Both the position numbers and the translations under genes were made by a program. Under the pieces are notes generated by a model that did not search any database, was not told where the DNA came from, and was given only the letters and a program-made list of their open reading frames with translations. Below are positions 1 to 11,090 of a stretch of 21,249 bases of DNA, one piece after another. Position 1 is the first letter of the stretch. Each line of letters begins with the position of its first letter. This stretch comes from Circinella umbellata (Eukaryota; Mucoromycota; Mucoromycetes; Mucorales; Lichtheimiaceae): positions 1-21,249 of the forward strand of contig JAIWNF010000157.1 in the NCBI GenBank assembly GCA_025093555.1, in the 5' to 3' direction.

Positions 1-550
1 CAGACGCTATATACAACACCATGAAAGTGGAGCGAAGAGTAGCGTTAGATAACTTGGCCCGTGATACCTTAATCCGTAAACAAACCCAAGACCCTTTCTT
101 CGATATAACAACAAATATGACATGGACAAGCATCCATGAAACGGATAGAAAAGTTGCCATCGAGGCGTTTACAGAAGCAGTCTGGAACCGTATGCCCATC
201 GATTTGAAGCTTTGTGAAGAACATTGGGCGGCTGAACATATGTTGGCGGAAGGTTGGAATAACCGTGATAGTCATTTCAAGGAAGCATTTGAACAATTAG
301 AAGTAGAAGAAGTAGCAAGAGCAAGAGCATCAGGAGGAGTAACAACAACAACAACATCAGCAACAGTAGCAGTAGCAACAACAGCAGAAGCAGATAACTT
401 ACAGCGTATTGAAGAACAAGTTACAAGGTATATATAAATATATACATTTCATTTTTATTTTACATAGATGTATTCATAGATACTGATAACTTTCATAGTA
501 TATTACAAGTAGAACGCGACAATGATGATGATAGTTTAAGAGGTCATTAA
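1..550 (+). CDS. Gene A, 3' part (left copy): unrecognised protein
   Basis: This is the C-terminal part of the protein encoded in full on the minus strand at 11813-12849. The frame is open from base 2 and enters from outside the window. The first exon ends at 427 (Gln-Val-Thr plus AG), followed by a GTATAT donor. A good branch site (TACTGATAAC, 481-490) and acceptor TAG (496-498) lead to a last exon 499-550 that adds about 16 residues rich in Asp and stops at TAA 548-550. Reading through the donor instead gives a stop after Tyr-Ile. The protein is helical and charged with conserved-looking Trp residues, then an Ala/Thr/Val-rich linker. I do not recognise a family. The coding part matches the right copy except for a synonymous change at 5. 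Confidence 0.6.
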
Positions 551-681
551 AGGTAACAAATCATTTGTCATAAATGTCATTGAGGAGTAAACGATCGAAA
601 TCAGAACTCTAACTCCCATTTTTTCCCTATAACAAAAATTACAGATCACAAGCTAAACCATTTTTTATATATTATCATATT

Positions 682-972
682 TAAGTTGTTTACATCAGAT
701 TATTATCCATTAAGTTTATATCGAATTATAATTACTCAAGTCTACATCGTGTTATTATTATTCCTCAAGTTTATATCCATTTATTCATCAAGTTTACATC
801 ATCTTGCTATTATTATTTCTCAAGCTTATATATCATATTATTCAATTTTTTTTATATCGTCTTATTATTATTATTCAATTTTATATTGTAGTATCATTCA
901 TTTTATATTCAATTCTATATCGTACCATTATTCGAGTTTACATCTTAACCATCATTAAGTTTAAAATATCGT
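682..972. repeat. Decayed AT-rich satellite (left copy)
   Basis: About ten imperfect units share the core AAGTTTAYATC followed by a TTATTATTNTC-like stretch, with unit lengths from about 11 to 33 bases. Open frames across it (686-958, 804-1049) are Ile/Ser/Tyr/Leu low-complexity products of the repeat and not genes. The mirror copy is at 11391-11681, where one T-run is a base shorter and position 925 is T instead of C. Confidence 0.75.
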
Positions 973-1112
973 GTATTTCTATAAATAAAGTACTGTATGT
1001 CATCATTTATCTATCTATCGCTTATGTATTCGATGATTTTGAATTCTAAAAAAATAGTTGAATGGGAAATTGGAGTCTCTGTAATGATTATGGCTGTTAT
1101 TTTAACTCTGGT

Positions 1113-1272
1113 GGTTCTCGGTTTTCTTCCGTACTCTAACGTACTTCTCCGTAAATCTACGTAAATCTCCGTATCGTGCCGTGCAGGTAAATGGTCATAT
1201 CTACCGTCAATCCACTGAACGGGGATTTACCTGCAATCCACCGAGATCCACAACACATTTTTTTGATGTGCA
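1113..1272. repeat. Dispersed repeat family, short member (left copy)
   Basis: It opens with GGTTCTCGGTTTTCTTCCGT, continues with several CCGTAAATCT/CCGTACT modules, then has inverted modules (ACGGGGATTT, CCACCGAGAT), and ends in a T-run plus GATGTGC. The same order of modules occurs in the longer single-copy member at 13190-13548. There is no coding capacity, so this looks like a non-autonomous or minisatellite-derived repeat. Confidence 0.6.
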
Positions 1273-1716
1273 GAAGACGTGACAGCAAACAGAAGAGGGC
1301 TGTAACCATATTTTTATGTAGACACCACACCATTAGTATCTCTATTACGTTGTATCTATTATATCCAAACACATCTATTCACATATATACACCATATACA
1401 CATTGTTTCGTATGACGCTTTTTACAATGTTAAATCTCTATATTTAATAATGACGAGGTTTAAAATCAGAGTTGAAACCGGCGATTTTTTTCCCCATATT
1501 TCATATGATCAGCTAATGACACACAGGTCATTATCATGCACGTTTTCTTATTTTTATAACTCTTATTCATGTCATAAATAAAATACATCATGACAAGAGA
1601 AGTCACTAGAATCGATTTGTCTAACAACAGTGAATTGTAAATATATACAATTTGTTTACCCTGTTGCTATACCTGTTTTTGGCTAGAAGGAAAAAAGAAA
1701 AATAATCTAATTTTTT

Positions 1717-4270
1717 ATGCTTAGATTACCAGACGAATTGCTTAAGCGAGTATCACCATCTTCTACCTCTAATCGAATTGGACAAAAAAGTAGTATAAGC
1801 AGTAATAATATCGATAGTAGCGGAAGTAGTAATAATAATAGCAATGATAGTCTTGATAAACACTCCTCTCCCAATCACCATGTTACGCAATTATTATTAC
1901 GACGTAACGGATTTGAAGATTTGAAAAAATATGAAAAAGCACTTCATTGTATGCGACACCACTTACACGAGTTATCATTACGAGAAAACAATCTTCGTTA
2001 TGTTCCGTTTGAAATACTGTGTCTTACGCAATTGACATCCTTATCTTTGGCATCAAATACCATCCAAGATATTCCAGAAGACACATTATGTCACTTATAC
2101 AATTTGCAATGGCTTTCACTATCAAATAATAGTTGATCCAACTTCCTCTAGATCTTGCTAGGTGTTACCATCTCAAAGGACTTGATATCCATAACAACGA
2201 ATTTTCAAGTAAGTTGTTTTGTTTTGTAGAGTATATATATATCCTTTTCAAGGTAGCCGTTAAGAGGAAAATCATCTATTGTATTAAACTACTTGTATTT
2301 ATAGCCATACCAGCTGTTATTTTTGAGCTCCAACATCTCGAAGTGCTGTTAATCCAGCGCAATAAGATTCAACATATTCCTTTTGCATTTCCCGAAAAAC
2401 TTCATACGCTCAACCTCGGTTTCAACGCACTTGACCACGTACCACGCACTTTGATTGACAAACCACCCACATGTTTGACACACTTATACCTATCTGGCAA
2501 TCCACTTGGCACCCTACCCGATGATTTTCTACAATATCAACCATGTTTACAACTAGCCAGTTTGGACTTGCATACATGCAAGTTGACCGAGATCGCACCA
2601 TCGTTTTTTACCTTTCCAGCCGTACGCAATTTACAACGATTGAATTTAGCAATTAACCAACTTCATGTCATTCCAACTACCATTGGATTATTAACACAAA
2701 TGGAATGGCTTAATCTAAATGATAACCGTCTAACAACATTACCAAATTCCGTGGGTGAATTAACTCAACTTGTCAAATTGGGACTTGTACAAAATCAACT
2801 GACTTGTTTACCACCTCGGATGTTTAGCCGAATGCATTGTTTGCAAAAATTGGATATTCGTCGGAATAAATTAAGCTATTTCCCCGCATCCATCTTAGCA
2901 CTTGCACCAATGACTGAGGTATCAACAGTAGAAGAAGTAGGGGTTCCGTTGGCCGTGTTTCAAGTTCTACCTAGTTCATCAACATCATCAACAAGTTGCG
3001 CATGCCCCCCTTCGTGCCCTGTATTGATCAATAGTAATAAGAAAAAGAAAAAGAGTGGCAAGGAAGATGAAGAAATTTCAGCAAATGGAGGTGGATCGAT
3101 ACGAACTATGTTGTTTTATGAAAATCCATCTATGAAACACAGCACGGGTATTATTTATAAAAACAAGACAACATTGACTTTAGATAATGCTGATATGTTA
3201 TTGGAACAAGAGGCAGATTTGTGTAAAGCATATGACGAATTTTCATCACGGCCACCGAAAACTACTTGCATGGACAGCAAAGTTCAAATCGAAGAAGGTG
3301 ATCATTATTATCATGACGATAGTGACACCAACAACGGTAGCGGCGCCAGCAGCAACCAGCAGGTATCGTTACCTGAAGTTCTTTCATTACTTGAAATTAC
3401 AGTTCGAACCCTACTTTCTTCAACTACCATGCCACTTCCTCTATCAGCAAAGCAGCACCAATTGCCTGAATACATGTGCTTTGAGCATATGACTGAAAAA
3501 TTTAATAATACGTCATTATCAAATCGTCCATTGATCGATGCATTTCCTAAAGAACGACAAGAGTTTTTGGAACAGATAATATCACCTCACCTTGTACCCG
3601 AACATATATGTAGTTACATCCAACAAGATACAATACAACAATGTGATCATTGTGGACAATGGTTCAATAACAATAGTATGACTGATAATGATGCTGGTAA
3701 TTCAACTTTTCAGATCGGATATATCGCAAGAATGTGTATGGAGCGTGTTCGTGTACCAATTCGATTTAATGTTTGTTCAAGAACTTGCGCTTTGAATGCT
3801 GTTGTCCAATTGCATCATGCATCTAAAGGTTGGCGTACAATTACATTACCTTCTGTACAACAATTAGAACACGAAAATATGGCGGTAGATGAACACGATA
3901 TAATACTTTCAGAGCATCAACAAGAACAACAGCAAGAAATACAGTTTAATGTTGCGAGTAGAGTTTCAGGTAAAATAATAATGCTATTTCTTTTACATAT
4001 ATTTATATGGTCTTTTAGTATTAAGTGTCATTCTCATCTTGAGGTTTTTTATGGATAGGATGGAAACAATTTGTTCGTGAAAATTTCTTGAAACTGATTA
4101 AGCCGTTTCAGCGATCTTATCATTATTGCAACAACAATAATCACACTCATGATAGTGTAGAGCCACCCGCTTTAGTACCAGTTACTAGGCAATCTATACA
4201 GTCATCCAATCCACGTACTACTGCATTCAATCATCTTCCAAGAGATGCTATACGTCTAGAGCGATTTTGA
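1717..4270 (+). CDS. Leucine-rich-repeat protein with C-terminal Cys motif (left copy)
   Basis: Exons 1717-2208, 2305-3969 and 4059-4270; introns GTAAGT...TATAG (96 bases) and GTAAAA...GATAG (89 bases). Corrected length is about 789 residues. After a Ser/Asn-rich N-terminus come roughly a dozen LRRs of the short LxxLxLxxNxLxxIP type (about residues 85-390), then a Lys/Glu low-complexity linker, then a CxxC (residues about 611-614, followed by Gly-Gln-Trp-Phe) paired with CxxxC (about 655-659) that probably binds a metal. There is no signal peptide or membrane segment once introns are removed, so it is probably a cytoplasmic or nuclear scaffold; partner unknown. This copy lacks one T at 2133-2134, shifting the frame inside an LRR; the right copy is intact there. 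Conversely this copy is intact at the three places where the right copy is broken. The gene converges on the sugar porter. Confidence 0.85.
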
Positions 4271-5232
4271 AATATGGTCATTTTAAATGTTGGTTAACAT
4301 AATATGTATAAAATAAGTCTAGTATAGCCGAATACTGCATCCATATCCTTCATCTCCTCTCAACGATTCAATACACCTTTGTACTTCTTCTAAATAACTA
4401 TCTTACTTGTGTAAAAGAATAATTGTATAGTCATGTTTTCAAACTTTTTATAATCGCCTTCTCATATTCAAGTCTGCACTAAAGTTCCATTTTTCCAAAT
4501 GTGTTAGTTGTCGTCAATGGGACATGATTCAAATAAATTAGAAGTTACTTTTGTGGTCAATATATTATCTGTGTTTAAAACTTCCGAAAAAAGGTTGATC
4601 CTGCCATAGGGTGGTAGGTGCTATATTTCGTTAATGAATGGTACAACACAGCAATAGATATAAATATTTTATACTCTATTTAACTTTTCAAATTAGCTTT
4701 ACATAATGTAACAAATAAGGTCAATAAATATTACCATTTACGCTTATTGTTTTATACAACCTTTGAACTTGTCAAGATATGTGCCACCAAGCCATTGTTT
4801 TCGTTGACGCCCACCCGTTACTCGTTGCTCGTAATATTACTCTACGTAACTTACATCTTTTTTCACGTCGCATATTTATTTGGTATAATGTAGACGCTGG
4901 AATAAAAACAAAATGTTATAAATTTTTTGAAGGTTTTTTTATGTGTAAAAAATAAAGTGTTGTTGCGAGATAATATGAAAGATAAATACGGGGATTAGTT
5001 ACAGTCTTACTAGTTAATAATGGATAAACGTTGTACAAAAAAGGAGTTAAGTAAAAGCTATTTTAGCCTCCAGCCCTGCTGATAAAATATAAAATGAAAG
5101 TATAAATAGAAGAAGAATAAGAATTCAGAGGAAAACATATATAAACAAGGAGAAAATAATAATAATGTTATGATAGTAAAAATTATATAAAGAAAAAATG
5201 GTCATAAATATATAAAGAGAATCAGTAATTTT
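4271..5232. other. Convergent intergenic region, LRR gene to sugar porter (left arm)
   Basis: It holds the 3' ends of two convergent genes. A short, possibly coding stretch runs from ATG 4779 (see the right-arm copy at 7388-7585). A 14-base match to the conserved 5' end of eukaryotic SSU rRNA lies at 4593-4606 without further rRNA sequence. The remainder is AT-rich and I see nothing else in it. Confidence 0.5.
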
Positions 5233-6199
5233 TTAGGCAGTTTTTTCGTCCTTGTAGGAAAAATCATCTTTGTGGTTCTGGTGAATCACTGCAACCTTGT
5301 CGGCTCCACCAATAGTTGATCCATTTCCTCCAATGGTACACCTTTCAAAAAAATGCGAAAAAAGAGTAGTTAGTTACTATAGTTATTATTATTTTTACAT
5401 AAGAATTCAATACTAAAAAAAAATAGACCTGTCTACCTTTAGTCTCAGGATAGAATCGCCATACAATGACCGCTAGAACAAAGTTGACACCCATCCAAAC
5501 ATAGAGTGCATAAAAGCCATTGCTACAGATAATGATAGTTTACAAGAAATGTTTTGTTAGGAAACAACAAGGCTATATACCTGAGGCATTATATAAGATT
5601 ACTTTTATAAATAAAGTTGATACTAACCGGTAAACATGGGAGGAATGCTTGAGCATAACCAAGTTGGAAACGTTTTGAGTATTAGTACATATCGACACTG
5701 CAGTACCACGAACGCTCATTGGGAAAATTTCTGAAGAGTAAATCCACACTGTAGCTCCCCATCCCGGTTTATAAAAGAAAGTGAACAAAAACAAGGATAA
5801 TACAAGCGCAGCTCCTACGCCTGTTGTCTTTGAATAGTACCATCATCTGCAAGTATATTGGGTGTCGTGACATACACTGTGGCAGCAATCAACAGCATGA
5901 CACCTTGGCCAATACCGGCTATGACCAGCATAGTAGTGCGACCCCATACGATCGGATAAAAGGTACAAGTTAATGTGAATAAAATACCAAATGTATAATT
6001 CAATGCATTGATTAAAAGAATGGTTGAATCGTCGGTAAAAACGGAGCTATAGACCTTTGTGGAATAGTTGTTCATCATGGATTGACCTGTAATTTGTTGA
6101 CCAAAGTTGATAACCATACCAAGAACTATATTTATTAAAGGTTATTAGTTTTTTTTTTAAATTTTTTTTTTAAAAAAATAACTCACGGAAAAAATAAAG
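5233..6199 (-). pseudogene. MFS sugar porter, 3' half, frame-broken (left copy)
   Basis: Exons in gene order: stub 6199-6187 (Leu-Tyr-Phe-Phe), 6125-5628, 5522-5437, 5341-5233. It is the same truncated gene as at 6233-7133 but with more damage. Relative to the right copy it has one-base losses at 5311-5312, 5517-5518, 5644-5645, 5654-5655 and 5958-5961, a gained base at 5942-5945 that compensates the last one, and a T-run two bases shorter at 5833-5834. The compensated pair garbles the DRMGR motif into unrelated residues. It keeps the QQITGQ motif and the end of the upstream exon with its GTGAGT donor, which the right copy lacks. I call it a broken copy, but because every lesion is in a short homopolymer or doublet they may be sequencing errors. 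The N-terminal half is absent because the palindrome turns here. Confidence 0.75.
6159..6199. other. Single-copy spacer at the palindrome centre
   Basis: These 41 bases separate the arms. Read on the minus strand they continue the left-arm sugar-porter gene. Positions 6199-6187 encode the exon end Leu-Tyr-Phe-Phe plus one base, 6186-6181 are a GTGAGT donor, and the rest joins the intron whose acceptor is at 6126-6127. The spacer therefore belongs to the original gene, and the right arm begins 41 bases further out than the left arm. The turn-round lies at 6199/6200, in an A/T homopolymer. Confidence 0.85.
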
Positions 6200-6232
6200 A
6201 AAAAAAAAACTAATAACCTTTAATAAATATAG

Positions 6233-7133
6233 TTCTTGGTATGGTTATCAACTTTGGTCAACAAATTACAGGTCAATCCATGATGAACAACTATTCCACA
6301 AAGGTCTATAGCTCCGTTTTTACCGACGATTCAACCATTCTTTTAATCAATGCATTGAATTATACATTTGGTATTTTATTCACATTAACTTGTACCTTTT
6401 TATCCGATCGTATGGGTCGCACTACTATGCTGGTCATAGCCGGTATTGGCCAAGGTGTCATGCTGTTGATTGCTGCCACAGTGTATGTCACGACACCCAA
6501 TATACTTGCAGATGATGGTACTATTTTCAAAGACAACAGGCGTAGGAGCTGCGCTTGTATTATCCTTGTTTTTGTTCACTTTCTTTTATAAACCGGGATG
6601 GGGAGCTACAGTGTGGATTTACTCTTCAGAAATTTTCCCAATGAGCGTTCGTGGTACTGCAGTGTCGATATGTACTAATACTCAAAACGTTTCCAACTTG
6701 GTTATGGCTCAAGCATTTCCTCCCATGTTTACCGGTTAGTATCAACTTTATTTATAAAAGTAAATCTTATATAATGCCTCAGGTATATAGCCTTGTTGTT
6801 TCCTAACAAAACATTTCTTGTAAACTATCATTATCTGTAGCAATGGGCTTTTATGCACTCTATGTTTGGATGGGTGTCAACTTTGTTCTAGCGGTCATTG
6901 TATGGCGATTCTATCCTGAGACTAAAGGTAGACAGGTCTATTTTTTTTTAGTATTGAATTCTTATGTAAATAATAATAATAACTATAGTAACTAACTACT
7001 CTTTTTTCGCATTTTTTTGAAAGGTGTACCATTGGAGGAAATGGATCAACTATTTGGTGGAGCCGACAAGGTTGCAGTGATTCACCAGAACCACAAAGAT
7101 GATTTTTCCTACAAGGACGAAAAAACTGCCTAA
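6233..7133 (+). CDS. MFS sugar porter, C-terminal half (right copy, 5'-truncated)
   Basis: Exons 6233-6734, 6841-6927 and 7024-7133. The introns have GTTAGT...GTAG and GTAGAC...AAAG boundaries, and the first visible exon follows an ACTAATAAC branch site and TATAG acceptor at 6210-6232. The product matches helices 7-12 of sugar porters. It has GQQITGQ in helix 7 (the family's QQxxG substrate motif), LSDRMGR between helices 8 and 9, a PGWGATVWIYSSEIFP stretch with RGTA following, and PETKG-VPLEEMDQLFGG at the end of helix 12. These imply a plasma-membrane hexose or polyol transporter, substrate unknown. About 231 residues are present of the usual 500. One extra T at 6524-6527 shifts the frame; a run of three T's restores Gly-Thr-Ile-Ser-Lys-Thr-Thr-Gly. 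Helices 1-6 and the promoter are missing. Confidence 0.88.
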
Positions 7134-8093
7134 AAAATTACTGATTCTCTTTATATATTTATGACCATTTTTTCTTTATATAATTTTTACTATCATAACA
7201 TTATTATTATTTTCTCCTTGTTTATATATGTTTTCCTCTGAATTCTTATTCTTCTTCTATTTATACTTTCATTTTATATTTTATCAGCAGGGCTGGAGGC
7301 TAAAATAGCTTTTACTTAACTCCTTTTTTGTACAACGTTTATCCATTATTAACTAGTAAGACTGTAACTAATCCCCGTATTTATCTTTCATATTATCTCG
7401 CAACAACACTTTATTTTTACACATAAAAAAACCTTCAAAAATTTATAACATTTTGTTTTTATTCCAGCGTCTACATTATACCAAATAAATATGCGACGTG
7501 AAAAAAGATGTAAGTTACGTAGAGTAATATTACGAGCAACGAGTAACGGGTGGGCGTCAACGAAAACAATGGCTTGGTGGCACATATCTTGACAAGTTCA
7601 AAGGTTGTATAAAACAATAAGCGTAAATGGTAATATTTATTGACCTTATTTGTTACATTATGTAAAGCTAATTTGAAAAGTTAAATAGAGTATAAAATAT
7701 TTATATCTATTGCTGTGTTGTACCATTCATTAACGAAATATAGCACCTACCACCCTATGGCAGGATCAACCTTTTTTCGGAAGTTTTAAACACAGATAAT
7801 ATATTGACCACAAAAGTAACTTCTAATTTATTTGAATCATGTCCCATTGACGACAACTAACACATTTGGAAAAATGGAACTTTAGTGCAGACTTGAATAT
7901 GAGAAGGCGATTATAAAAAGTTTGAAAACATGACTATACAATTATTCTTTTACACAAGTAAGATAGTTATTTAGAAGAAGTACAAAGGTGTATTGAATCG
8001 TTGAGAGGAGATGAAGGATATGGATGCAGTATTCGGCTATACTAGACTTATTTTATACATATTATGTTAACCAACATTTAAAATGACCATATT
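7134..8093. other. Convergent intergenic region (right arm)
   Basis: Mirror copy of 4271-5232. Besides the short open frame at 7388-7585 and the 14-base SSU-rRNA-like word at 7758-7771, I see only AT-rich spacer and presumed 3' ends of the two flanking genes. Confidence 0.5.
7388..7585 (-). CDS. Short open frame, doubtful
   Basis: This is a 65-residue open frame. Its middle part (Phe-Val-Asp-Ala-His-Pro-Leu-Leu ... Ile-Phe-Ile-Trp-Tyr-Asn-Val) is less low-complexity than the surrounding AT-rich frames, so it may be a small gene or a coding relic. The C-terminal third (Lys/Cys-rich) looks non-coding. In the left arm the same frame from 4779 is altered by one extra base in two homopolymers (4923-4928 and the A-run near 4947). 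There is no recognised family, and it may be chance. Confidence 0.2.
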   Translation of the reverse strand: MCHQAIVFVDAHPLLVARNITLRNLHLFSRRIFIWYNVDAGIKTKCYKFLKVFLCVKIKCCCEII

Positions 8094-10647
8094 TCAAAAT
8101 CGCTCTAGACGTATAGCATCTCTTGGAAGATGATTGAATGCAGTAGTACGTGGATTGGATGACTGTATAGATTGCCTAGTAACTGGTACTAAAGCGGGTG
8201 GCTCTACACTATCATGAGTGTGATTATTGTTGTTGCAATAATGATAAGATCGCTGAAACGGCTTAATCAGTTTCAAGAAATTTTCACGAACAAATTGTTT
8301 CCATCCTATCCATAAAAAACCTCAAGATGAGAATGACACTTAATACTAAAAGACCATATAAATATATGTAAAAGAAATAGCATTATTATTTTACCTGAAA
8401 CTCTACTCGCAACATTAAACTGTATTTCTTGCTGTTGTTCTTGTTGATGCTCTGAAAGTATTATATCGTGTTCATCTACCGCCATATTTTCGTGTTCTAA
8501 TTGTTGTACAGAAGGTAATGTAATTGTACGCCAACCTTTAGATGCATGATGCAATTGGACAACAGCATTCAAAGCGCAAGTTCTTGAACAAACATTAAAT
8601 CGAATTGGTACACGAACACGCTCCATACACATTCTTGCGATATATCCGATCTGAAAAGTTGAATTACCAGCATCATTATCAGTCATACTATTGTTATTGA
8701 ACCATTGTCCACAATGATCACATTGTTGTATTGTATCTTGTTGGATGTAACTACATATATGTTCGGGTACAAGGTGAGGTGATATTATCTGTTCCAAAAA
8801 CTCTTGTCGTTCTTTAGGAAATGCATCGATCAATGGACGATTTGATAATGACGTATTATTAAATTTTTCAGTCATATGCTCAAAGCACATGTATTCAGGC
8901 AATTGGTGCTGCTTTGCTGATAGAGGAAGTGGCATGGTAGTTGAAGAAAGTAGGGTTCGAACTGTAATTTCAAGTAATGAAAGAACTTCAGGTAACGATA
9001 CCTGCTGGTTGCTGCTGGCGCCGCTACCGTTGTTGGTGTCACTATCGTCATGATAATAATGATCACCTTCTTCGATTTGAACTTTGCTGTCCATGCAAGT
9101 AGTTTTCGGTTGGCCGTGATGAAAATTCGTCATATGCTTTACACAAATCTGCCTCTTGTTCCAATAACATATCAGCATTATCTAAAGTCAATGTTGTCTT
9201 GTTTTTATAAATAATACCCGTGCTGTGTTTCATAGATGGATTTTCATAAAACAACATAGTTCGTATCGATCCACCTCCATTTGCTGAAATTTCTTCATCT
9301 TCCTTGCCACTCTTTTTCTTTTTCTTATTACTATTGATCAATACAGGGCACGAAGGGGGGCATGCGCAACTTGTTGATGATGTTGATGAACTAGGTAGAA
9401 CTTGAAACACGGCCAACGGAACCCCTACTTCTTCTACTGTTGATACCTCAGTCATTGGTGCAAGTGCTAAGATGGATGCGGGGAAATAGCTTAATTTATT
9501 CCGACGAATATCCAATTTTTGCAAACAATGCATTCGGCTAAACATCCGAGGTGGTAAACAAGTCAGTTGATTTTGTACAAGTCCCAATTTGACAAGTTGA
9601 GTTAATTCACCACGGAATTTGGTAATGTTGTTAGACGGTTATCATTTAGATTAAGCCATTCCATTTGTGTTAATAATCCAATGGTAGTTGGAATGACATG
9701 AAGTTGGTTAATTGCTAAATTCAATCGTTGTAAATTGCGTACGGCTGGAAAGGTAAAAAACGATGGTGCGATCTCGGTCAACTTGCATGTATGCAAGTCC
9801 AAACTGGCTAGTTGTAAACATGGTTGATATTGTAGAAAATCATCGGGTAGGGTGCCAAGTGGATTGCCAGATAGGTATAAGTGTGTCAACATGTGGGTGG
9901 TTTGTCAATCAAAGTGCGTGGTACGTGGTCAAGTGCGTTGAAACCGAGGTTGAGCGTATGAAGTTTTTCGGGAAATGCAAAAGGAATATGTTGAATCTTA
10001 TTGCGCTGGATTAACAGCACTTCGAGATGTTGGAGCTCAAAAATAACAGCTGGTATGGCTATAAATACAAGTAGTTTAATACAATAGATGATTTTCCTCT
10101 TAACGGCTACCTTGAAAAGGATATATATATACTCTACAAAACAAAACAACTTACTTGAAAATTCGTTGTTATGGATATCAAGTCCTTTGAGATGGTAACA
10201 CCTAGCAAGATCTAGAGGAAGTTGGATCAAACTATTATTTGATAGTGAAAGCCATTGCAAATTGTATAAGTGACATAATGTGTCTTCTGGAATATCTTGG
10301 ATGGTATTTGATGCCAAAGATAAGGATGTCAATTGCGTAAGACACAGTATTTCAAACGGAACATAACGAAGATTGTTTTCTCGTAATGATAACTCGTGTA
10401 AGTGGTGTCGCATACAATGAAGTGCTTTTTCATATTTTTTCAAATCTTCAAATCCGTTACGTCGTAATAATAATTGCGTAACATGGTGATTGGGAGAGGA
10501 GTGTTTATCAAGACTATCATTGCTATTATTATTACTACTTCCGCTACTATCGATATTATTACTGCTTATACTACTTTTTTGTCCAATTCGATTAGAGGTA
10601 GAAGATGGTGATACTCGCTTAAGCAATTCGTCTGGTAATCTAAGCAT
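8094..10647 (-). CDS. Leucine-rich-repeat protein with C-terminal Cys motif (right copy)
   Basis: Mirror of 1717-4270. Exons in gene order are 10647-10155, 10058-8395 and 8305-8094, with introns 10154-10059 and 8394-8306. The first exon is intact, and splicing gives Glu-Phe-Ser-Thr-Ile-Pro, which continues the LRR register across the intron. Exon 2 carries three frame breaks relative to the left copy. A T is lost at 9888-9889 (LRR beginning Leu-Thr-His-Leu-Tyr-Leu), a G is lost at 9610-9611 (Asn-Ser-Val-Gly-Glu), and a base is gained at 9110-9111 (Arg-Pro-Pro-Lys). Left and right copies together define one uninterrupted gene; neither is whole as written. The CxxC/CxxxC motif, linker and C-terminus match the left copy. 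It is read toward the sugar porter, and its 5' side faces the repeat-rich spacer. Confidence 0.85.
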
Positions 10648-11090
10648 AAAAAATTAGATTATTTTTCTTTTTCCTTCTAGCCAAAAACAGGTATAGCAAC
10701 AGGGTAAACAAATTGTATATATTTACAATTCACTGTTGTTAGACAAATCGATTCTAGTGACTTCTCTTGTCATGATGTATTTTATTTATGACATGAATAA
10801 GAGTTATAAAAATAAGAAAACGTGCATGATAATGACCTGTGTGTCATTAGCTGATCATATGAAATATGGGGAAAAAAATCGCCGGTTTCAACTCTGATTT
10901 TAAACCTCGTCATTATTAAATATAGAGATTTAACATTGTAAAAAGCGTCATACGAAACAATGTGTATATGGTGTATATATGTGAATAGATGTGTTTTGGA
11001 TATAATAGATACAACGTAATAGAGATACTAATGGTGTGGTGTCTACATAAAAATATGGTTACAGCCCTCTTCTGTTTGCTGTCACGTCTT

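Larger units (their letters stand above)
551..1716. other. Intergenic region between gene A and the LRR gene (left arm)
   Basis: No convincing gene. It contains the AT-rich decayed satellite at 682-972 and the dispersed repeat at 1113-1272. The last 300 bases before the LRR start codon are AT-rich and presumably hold its promoter; no clear TATA or CCAAT box could be fixed. Gene A and the LRR gene both point rightwards here. Confidence 0.6.
1..6158 (+). repeat. Left arm of giant inverted repeat
   Basis: Reading this arm inward gives the reverse complement of 12362 down to 6200. The first bases pair with 12362 (coordinate sum 12363) and the last ten T's, 6149-6158, pair with ten A's at 6200-6209 (sum 12358), so net indel drift is only 5 bases over 6.15 kb. 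Differences seen by eye are almost all one-base homopolymer changes; substitutions were noticed only at 5 (synonymous GAC/GAT in gene A) and 925. The arm is still paired at base 1, so the repeat extends leftwards out of the window. Confidence 0.97.

Noticed and set aside
686..1049. Open frames of 81-90 residues (and 120 residues in the mirror at 11315-11677)
   Set aside because: Ile/Ser/Tyr/Leu low complexity produced by the AT-rich satellite; two overlapping frames are equally open, as expected for a repeat and not a gene.
1157..1415. Opposed 71-74-residue frames
   Set aside because: They read through the dispersed repeat on both strands and show no domain-like sequence.
3187..3492. 101-residue frame overlapping the LRR gene
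   Set aside because: Shadow of the LRR reading frame, which has LRR and Cys motifs.
9763..10014. 83-residue plus-strand frame
   Set aside because: Antisense to LRR exon 2; no independent features.
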